From Candidatus Collierbacteria bacterium RIFOXYD1_FULL_40_9 (lineage in GTDB: Bacteria > Patescibacteriota > Microgenomatia > UBA1400 > MFAQ01): DNA of 9,572 bases. The position numbers and the translations under genes were made by a program. The stretch covers positions 48,219 to 57,790 of the forward strand of contig MFAQ01000002.1 in NCBI GenBank assembly GCA_001776275.1, in the 5' to 3' direction. The notes under the pieces were generated by a model. It worked only from the letters and a program-made list of their open reading frames with translations, searched no databases and was not told the origin of the DNA. Positions 5,566-9,572 of the stretch are shown in pieces. How positions within the stretch are numbered: position 1 is the stretch's first letter; every line of letters starts with the position of its first letter.

Positions 5566-7317
5566 TTATTGTTCCTGATAATCAATCTTCAAAAATTTAT
5601 TTTGTCTTGTATATTGAGCAATCTTGTGAGATTGAATATCAAGCGTAATTAATTTTTTACTCTCTTCATTTTCTATCTTGTCTCTGTTCAAAGTTAAGAT
5701 GTATTGGAAATCAGGGTATTTTGTTTCCTGTTCACCTAAAAAATTCAAACTTTGAACCAAAGTATCTTGATCAACATCAAAAATATTATCGTGAATGAGC
5801 ATTTTAGGATGTCGCTCTCTAGTCTCTTCGTTGAACATTAAAGAAACGTCATAAATAAATACTTTTGTCCGATCAACACTGTGGCTTCCATCATCATCGA
5901 TTCTATATTCAAACTCAACTATTTGTTTGTTTGAGTTACTATTCAGGATCTTAATATCGAAAGATGCCTTTTTAATTCCCATTATGTACTCATGAATGCC
6001 AAGGATCGTTTGATTAAAACTCTCTATAGTTTTTTTACATTGGATTATTGAGGCATCGAGCTTCACAAAAGAATCTCCTTTTTCTTGCATCAGCGTAGTA
6101 AGCTTCCTACCTCCCTCTTCAAAATCATTCAATTTAGTCCTTATACCAACAAACTGAGTATTCTTTTCCTCATAAATTTTTATTCCATTATGTAGGTCTT
6201 TTAGCACCCCCCTCTCATCAATAGCTCTAAGTTTTTTGGTCTTTAGATCCTCAAGCTCACGAACATTTTCTGAAATTGTCTTGAGTTGATCGGTAAGAGT
6301 ATTATATTTTTCATTTACCAGTCTTACCTGAAACTCATCAATTTTGTTTTTAAACACCATCACATCATCAATTGACTTACTTACTAGATCACCTAAACCA
6401 GTCTTAAACTGGTTATACACCATTTCAATATCATTTTTCTTTATTACTTCAAGCTTTGGAAGTGATTCAATTCTCCTAAGTTCGTACTTAATTGCACTTT
6501 GCTCCGTTCTTGATAATTCAATTTTATTCTGTAGCTCGGTCAGTTCGTTTTGAACAGATTCATAGGCCTCATTAGTCTTAAAACTTTCTAGAGCATCCCC
6601 TATTTTCTTAAGTTGATCATCTAAAAAATTGACCTCAGCCTTAACTTCACTTATTTTAATTTTCTTACTTCTCGTCAAATCTTTTTCTAAAGCGGAAACA
6701 ATAACTTTAAGATCCTCTATATTCTTAAACAATTTCTTGATTTTATCAACCAACAAAGTCTCAACACCGAAAAAGTAGAGATGTGGCTTAGCTAAATCTG
6801 GTGTGCCAATTCTTAATTTCGTGTCATAACAGTGAAGTATGTCTTGAAATTCACAGTCCTCGTCCCTAATAATTGGTCCCATCAATTCTCTAAATGAGAT
6901 AGGGCTTTTTGTCTCATTACCAAAACACATTACCGTTAAAAATTCTTGGGCATCTTTTAAATTGCTAAAATTTGTTTCTTTTCCGTCTATAACGATAATC
7001 GGATGATCTGGATCTTTCTTTGTTCTGATAATTGACATCTCCTGCCCACTGACGATCAAATCTAGAATGACACGTGTTTCCTCGGAAAATTTATCACTCG
7101 GAATTCTCATTACTCTACCTGAGGAAAAATCTTTCAAGAGGGCAAAATTTATAAACTCAATACACATCGATTTTCCCACACCATTCGTTTTTCTATCCTT
7201 TTTGGTACTAGACTCAGTTTCTTCCACCTTTTCTCCCAAAATCAGATTTACACCTGCCTGAAAAACAATTGGATCAAAAGCTTGTGGTTCCGAATACAAT
7301 TGTAGTAATTTAATCAT
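5566..7317 (-). CDS. ABC-3C system ATPase (DUF2326, SMC/RecN-like)
   Basis: This 583-residue ATPase opens with a beta strand and a split Walker A: GVNLILGEK (22-30), a charged insert, then N45-G-V-G-K49-S50. The middle (about 195-440) is a long coiled coil, as in SMC and RecN. The C-terminal DUF2326 part carries a Ser/Gly-rich signature-like segment followed by FIYDVSLMF, and the Walker B region HPKMLIHD (503-510) has His-Asp where Asp-Glu is usual, as is normal for this family. This arrangement is known for the ATPase of ABC-3C conflict systems, where it is thought to sense a target and license an effector. Its ATG lies inside the end of the middle-component gene (8-bp overlap), so translation is probably coupled. 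No Shine-Dalgarno site is visible. Confidence in the family is high; that it acts in defence is inferred from the neighbours. Confidence 0.9.
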   Translation of the reverse strand: MIKLLQLYSEPQAFDPIVFQAGVNLILGEKVEETESSTKKDRKTNGVGKSMCIEFINFALLKDFSSGRVMRIPSDKFSEETRVILDLIVSGQEMSIIRTKKDPDHPIIVIDGKETNFSNLKDAQEFLTVMCFGNETKSPISFRELMGPIIRDEDCEFQDILHCYDTKLRIGTPDLAKPHLYFFGVETLLVDKIKKLFKNIEDLKVIVSALEKDLTRSKKIKISEVKAEVNFLDDQLKKIGDALESFKTNEAYESVQNELTELQNKIELSRTEQSAIKYELRRIESLPKLEVIKKNDIEMVYNQFKTGLGDLVSKSIDDVMVFKNKIDEFQVRLVNEKYNTLTDQLKTISENVRELEDLKTKKLRAIDERGVLKDLHNGIKIYEEKNTQFVGIRTKLNDFEEGGRKLTTLMQEKGDSFVKLDASIIQCKKTIESFNQTILGIHEYIMGIKKASFDIKILNSNSNKQIVEFEYRIDDDGSHSVDRTKVFIYDVSLMFNEETRERHPKMLIHDNIFDVDQDTLVQSLNFLGEQETKYPDFQYILTLNRDKIENEESKKLITLDIQSHKIAQYTRQNKFLKIDYQEQ

Positions 7318-7546
7318 TTGTTTTATATATGTATGGATTGCTGAAATTTACAACACCACTCATATGTAAAAATACCAAGGCGTAAACAACCTGTTTGTAA
7401 TGCACAATGCCAAGATCACTTTTCAACTTATTGATGACCTCATAGATTGATAGTTTTCCTTCAATATTTTTATTAAGACCCTTCAGTATCAGATAACCGA
7501 TATAAATAGGAGATGTTTTGATATTTTCGTCTTTTGTAATCAACAT
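7310..7546 (-). CDS. ABC-3C system middle component
   Basis: This 78-residue helical protein lies between the effector and the ATPase. It begins 2 bp after the effector stop and overlaps the ATPase start by 8 bp. The sequence fits the small winged-helix-like middle components of ABC-3C systems: an opening S-P-I-Y-I-G-Y-L-I-L-K-G-L, a central helix pair, and Y-A-L-V-F-L-H-M-S-G-V-V followed by a short strand. In these systems the middle component is thought to bridge effector and ATPase. I cannot say which numbered middle-component subfamily it belongs to. Position and length carry much of the assignment; the sequence alone would be weak. Confidence 0.75.
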   Translation of the reverse strand: MLITKDENIKTSPIYIGYLILKGLNKNIEGKLSIYEVINKLKSDLGIVHYKQVVYALVFLHMSGVVNFSNPYIYKTND

Positions 7547-7548
7547 AT

Positions 7549-8514
7549 CTACTGATTATTCTGTACTATTGGATTTGGAAAGACGTTACAGTTGATTATT
7601 TCCTGTACTAAATAATATCTAATAGCACCATAATCATACCGTTTTCCACCCTTACTCATTTGTGTTTCAAAATACTCTACCAAAGAATCCAGTGCTTTTT
7701 TTGGATCCTGGTTATTTTGATCGAGAAACTTAATGCTTCTATCCATAAGAAAGTATCTCATTAATGTTACCATTGCCTTGTCAACACCAAGCTTACTCTC
7801 TGCTTGTTGTCTTGCGTTTTGATACACTGGGATAAAATCCACAATCTGTTGTTTTAGATAGTCCGAATACTCAGCAAACCTCTCCATAATCTTTTTCTTT
7901 GGATCAGGATCATCAGACATTTTAATTTCTTTGCCTGACTTATTATCACTTAAAAAATTGATTAGATCCATAATCGTTTCCACCTCATTGGCGACACTAG
8001 TTACTGCACCGCTTCCAAGTTCTTGCTCCAACATTTCCCATATCTCTTGAATTTTCTCAATACTGAGCCCTGCTATATCTTTAATCAAGTCTTCTTTATC
8101 ACGGATGTCTTTGTTTTTGTCAAAGATAAATCCACCTGTGGTTACAAAGTCTTTTCTGTATGAACTCTTCCTCTTGGAAATAATGTATATATTCAGTTTG
8201 GGATATGTCTCGTAAAGTTTTTTCTTACAAAAAATTTTAATTGTCTTTTTTATTTTAGTTGCAGAGGGGTCTGATGTTACCTGTATGCATTTACCCTCAT
8301 CCGAATCAGCCAAGTCAATCGCTGGAAAGTTCTCATCCTCAGTTACATTAATATTTACCAAATTATAGCTATAAGTTAAATTGAATATTTTCCTAAACAA
8401 TTCCTCACAATGCTTGTGCTTATCATAGAGATGCAATCCTCCAGCACTGTCTACTTGATAAGCCAAGACTCCCAACAGATCAATTATTTTAGTTATATAT
8501 TCCTGACTTTTCAT
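7549..8514 (-). CDS. ABC-3C effector: SMEK domain plus ABC-3C C-terminal domain
   Basis: This encodes 321 residues. The N-terminal 120 residues match the SMEK domain pattern: E-L-F-R-K-I-F-N-L then NFPAIDLAD (62-70), CIQVTSD (76-82) and K-I-K-K-T-I. The spacing of Asp67 and Gln78-x-Thr80 on adjacent strands recalls restriction-endonuclease folds, but the usual Lys is Thr, so nuclease action is only a suggestion. A helical linker follows. The last 90 residues (about 225-318) fit the C-terminal domain shared by ABC-3C effectors, with A-x2-K-L, a Y-F pair and the closing Q-E-I-I-N-C-N-V-F-P-N. It is the first gene of the three-gene set, with its own TATAAT 11 bases before the ATG, giving an almost leaderless message. 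The XRE gene lies 61 bases upstream on the same strand. Confidence 0.8.
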   Translation of the reverse strand: MKSQEYITKIIDLLGVLAYQVDSAGGLHLYDKHKHCEELFRKIFNLTYSYNLVNINVTEDENFPAIDLADSDEGKCIQVTSDPSATKIKKTIKIFCKKKLYETYPKLNIYIISKRKSSYRKDFVTTGGFIFDKNKDIRDKEDLIKDIAGLSIEKIQEIWEMLEQELGSGAVTSVANEVETIMDLINFLSDNKSGKEIKMSDDPDPKKKIMERFAEYSDYLKQQIVDFIPVYQNARQQAESKLGVDKAMVTLMRYFLMDRSIKFLDQNNQDPKKALDSLVEYFETQMSKGGKRYDYGAIRYYLVQEIINCNVFPNPIVQNNQ

Positions 8515-8525
8515 GAACTAAACAC

Positions 8526-8531
8526 ATTATA
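8526..8531 (-). promoter_or_regulatory. -10 box of the ABC-3C operon
   Basis: A perfect TATAAT on the minus strand (8531-8526) ends 11 bases before ATG 8514, predicting a leader of about five bases. The -35 region is poor, so activation by a factor or read-through from the XRE promoter may be needed. TAAACA (8519-8524) and TGTTTA (8561-8566) flank the region as a short inverted pair. Confidence 0.5.
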
Positions 8532-8575
8532 CGAAAAATAACCATATTTAGGAGTGTGAATGTTTATCTATCTTC

Positions 8576-8797
8576 CTATCTATGGAATAAATCCTCCACC
8601 TTAACCTTAAACTTTCGTGAAATTCTCAACAGCAACTTTAACGATGGCGATTCCCTACCCTGCTCAATATAGCCCATATAGACCCTAGAAATACTTAGTT
8701 GATGTGCCAACTCCTCTTGAGTTAGTTCAGCCTCTCCCCTTAGTTTCTGTATCTTTTTCCCCAATGCCCGTAGTGTTTCGTCTTTTGTTCTCGGCAT
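8576..8797 (-). CDS. XRE-family helix-turn-helix regulator
   Basis: This 73-residue DNA-binding protein consists of a single XRE (Cro/C1-type) domain. A basic first helix (ALGKKIQKLR) is followed by the turn helix TQEELAHQL (26-34) and the recognition helix around ISRVYMGYIEQGR (36-48), then P-S-L-K-L-L-L-R-I-S and V-K-V-E-D-L-F. It probably represses its own promoter and a divergent one. I start it at ATG 8797. An in-frame GTG at 8830 would begin upstream of the transcription start predicted from the promoter at 8832-8860, so it cannot be on that message. No Shine-Dalgarno site precedes the ATG. It lies upstream of the ABC-3C genes on the same strand, so it is the obvious candidate for controlling them. 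Confidence 0.9.
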   Translation of the reverse strand: MPRTKDETLRALGKKIQKLRGEAELTQEELAHQLSISRVYMGYIEQGRESPSLKLLLRISRKFKVKVEDLFHR

Positions 8798-8831
8798 AAC
8801 AGCATTTTTGTACGCCAAGTCTTGATACACT

Positions 8832-8860
8832 ACTATATATTTCTAAGCAATCAGCCTCAA
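8832..8860 (-). promoter_or_regulatory. Promoter of the XRE gene
   Basis: On the minus strand TTGAGG (8860-8855), a 17-bp spacer and TATAGT (8837-8832) predict a start near 8825, about 28 bases before ATG 8797. One arm of the perfect inverted repeat at 8838-8888 fills the spacer next to the -10 box, so binding there would block the promoter. Confidence 0.7.
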
Positions 8861-8888
8861 AATTGGTTGCTTTCTACTCTTAGAAATA
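8838..8888. promoter_or_regulatory. Inverted-repeat operator candidate between divergent promoters
   Basis: TATTTCTAAG (8838-8847) and CTTAGAAATA (8879-8888) are exact inverted copies. A second inner pair, AAGCAA (8845-8850) and TTGCTT (8867-8872), has nearly the same centre. Each outer arm lies beside the -10 box of one of two divergent promoters. This is the expected pattern for an XRE regulator acting on both directions. Confidence 0.55.
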
Positions 8889-8895
8889 CTAAGAT
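8867..8895 (+). promoter_or_regulatory. Divergent plus-strand promoter
   Basis: TTGCTT (8867-8872), a 17-bp spacer and TAAGAT (8890-8895) form a moderate promoter for the gene at 8930. The start would be near 8902, with a leader of about 28 bases. Its spacer contains the second arm of the inverted repeat. Confidence 0.5.
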
Positions 8896-8929
8896 AAATT
8901 CAAAGATAGTTATTCATTACAAATCACAA

Positions 8930-9280
8930 ATGGGAATATTTGGTAAATCAGAAGAAGAAAAAGGACAAGCTGAGTCCAAGCGACTAGAAGAACAACAGAA
9001 AAAGATTAACGAGGCACTTAAAGTATTAGGTGTAGATTTTAACTCCGCTTCCGATGAGGAGCTATTGGATAGTAACAACAAGAACGTATTGACCATACGA
9101 ACTGGCATGCCCAACAATCTAACTAGTGAAATCATAATAGCTGCAGGATTAAAAAACTTCGAAAGATTATCACTTATGAAACTCACAGATATTACGGCTC
9201 AAAACTGGATCTTAATCCGTCAAAATGAGATCCTGACAAGATATTTGAAAAAGATTCACGATGTTTTAAAAACCAAATAG
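8930..9280 (+). CDS. Small coiled-coil protein of unknown function
   Basis: This encodes 116 residues from ATG 8930. The frame is open further upstream, to about 8822, but that part reads through the divergent promoter and looks non-coding, so I start at 8930. The first 30 residues (MGIFGKSEEEKGQ, then E/K/Q-rich) predict a charged helix or coiled coil. The middle holds a polar segment with SDEELLDS. The C-terminal half is amphipathic helix, ending in RYLKKIHDVLKTK. I do not recognise a family. It is divergent from the XRE gene and probably shares its operator, so it may be part of the regulated locus: a partner, antitoxin-like or accessory protein. No Shine-Dalgarno site is evident. Coding status is likely but rests on length and composition. 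Confidence 0.65.
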   Translation: MGIFGKSEEEKGQAESKRLEEQQKKINEALKVLGVDFNSASDEELLDSNNKNVLTIRTGMPNNLTSEIIIAAGLKNFERLSLMKLTDITAQNWILIRQNEILTRYLKKIHDVLKTK

Positions 9281-9340
9281 CAGCACATTACTCGGTCAGA
9301 AAAACCTATCTCCTGTTTTTGCCACAACCATTCAACTTAG

Positions 9341-9370
9341 TTCAAACTTTGAAGTCCAAATATGTACAAT
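9341..9370 (+). promoter_or_regulatory. Promoter with a 13-bp palindrome over the -35 region
   Basis: TTCAAA (9341-9346), an 18-bp spacer and TACAAT (9365-9370) make a plausible promoter for the gene at 9385, with a leader of only about eight bases. TTCAAA, one C, then TTTGAA (9341-9353) is a perfect palindrome with a one-base centre and could be a regulator site. Confidence 0.4.
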
Positions 9371-9384
9371 GGCTATAGGAATAT

Positions 9385-9572
9385 ATGAAAACTAAGAAAG
9401 TTGATAAAACACATCTCAAGAACCTAAAAATAGACATCCATACAAAAAACGACATCTTTTTCCAAGATTTGGCTCTTCTTTTTGATAAAGAAGAATTCCT
9501 CAAAATGCTCCTGCCTCTACGAAAGACATATCAAGTATCTAAACTGACACCATTGGACGATTTTGAAGACTT
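9385..9572 (+). CDS. Start of an unrecognised protein gene, cut by window edge
   Basis: The frame opens at ATG 9385 and stays open for 62 codons to the window end. AGGA (9378-9381) lies close before the start and may serve as a weak ribosome binding site. The N-terminus is Lys-rich and polar (MKTKKVDKTHLKNLK), followed by helix-forming segments such as FFQDLALLFDKEEFLKMLL. No family can be assigned from this fragment. It lies 104 bases after the coiled-coil gene, with its own candidate promoter. Confidence 0.6.
   Translation, partial: MKTKKVDKTHLKNLKIDIHTKNDIFFQDLALLFDKEEFLKMLLPLRKTYQVSKLTPLDDFED

Noticed and set aside
8798..8830. GTG 8830 as start of the XRE gene
   Set aside because: It lies between the -10 box and the predicted transcription start, and the added 11 residues do not resemble the family N-terminus.
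8822..8929. Upstream part of the coiled-coil gene's open frame
   Set aside because: It reads across the divergent promoters and the inverted repeat, and the translated residues do not look like protein.
8917..9186. Minus-strand open frame opposite the coiled-coil gene
   Set aside because: Its Ser/Leu-rich translation is typical of the reverse of a charged helical protein, and it has no start signals.
9300..9325. AAAAAC/GTTTTT inverted pair after the coiled-coil gene
   Set aside because: It is an AT-only stem with no separate T-run, and could be chance in AT-rich DNA.

Overview
The window looks like an accessory stretch of an AT-rich bacterial chromosome, most likely from a Candidate Phyla Radiation (Patescibacteria) organism, perhaps near the Microgenomates. 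This rests on the short unfamiliar proteins, the mix of genes with and without Shine-Dalgarno sites, and a membrane-anchored protein with a W-x-C ... HG-x-P ... C segment that I recall from that group. It is an inference, not proven by a marker gene. All closed reading frames fit the standard bacterial code (stops mostly TAG and TAA, one TGA).

Left part (1-1620): two unrecognised genes on the minus strand, visibly richer in GC than the rest. Each has its own strong sigma70-type promoter, and the two promoters share a TATAGTA element next to the -35 box. The first (1-985, cut by the window edge) carries a four-cysteine zinc ribbon. The second (1154-1515) is broken by a frameshift that falls exactly in a (CT)7 tract just after its start; one CT unit fewer would restore a 119-residue protein. 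It is a candidate phase-variable gene, or else a fresh mutation or assembly error.

Middle (1724-4468): a two-gene unit on the minus strand encodes a D-2-hydroxyacid-dehydrogenase-like protein that has lost its catalytic Arg and His, followed by a membrane-anchored extracytoplasmic protein. A small, very basic gene with short repeats (3526-3762, plus strand) ends in a clear terminator. It converges on a DUF4145 gene, a family often found near restriction and other defence genes.

Right part (4525-8837): the core is a compact minus-strand operon that I read as an ABC three-component (ABC-3C) conflict system. It consists of a SMEK-type effector fused to the ABC-3C C-terminal domain (7549-8514), a 78-residue middle component (7310-7546) and an SMC/RecN-like DUF2326 ATPase (5566-7317). 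The genes are spaced by 2 bp and overlap by 8 bp, so they are probably translationally coupled. An XRE repressor-like gene lies just upstream, and a membrane-anchored TPR protein lies 36 bp downstream, possibly as an extra component. The XRE promoter and a divergent promoter each hold one arm of a perfect 10-bp inverted repeat, which would let a single regulator control both directions.

Right edge (8867-9572): a divergent 116-residue coiled-coil protein of unknown function, then the start of another unknown gene cut by the window end. No RNA genes, CRISPR arrays or transposase genes were seen, and no stretch above 300 bases lacks a gene.
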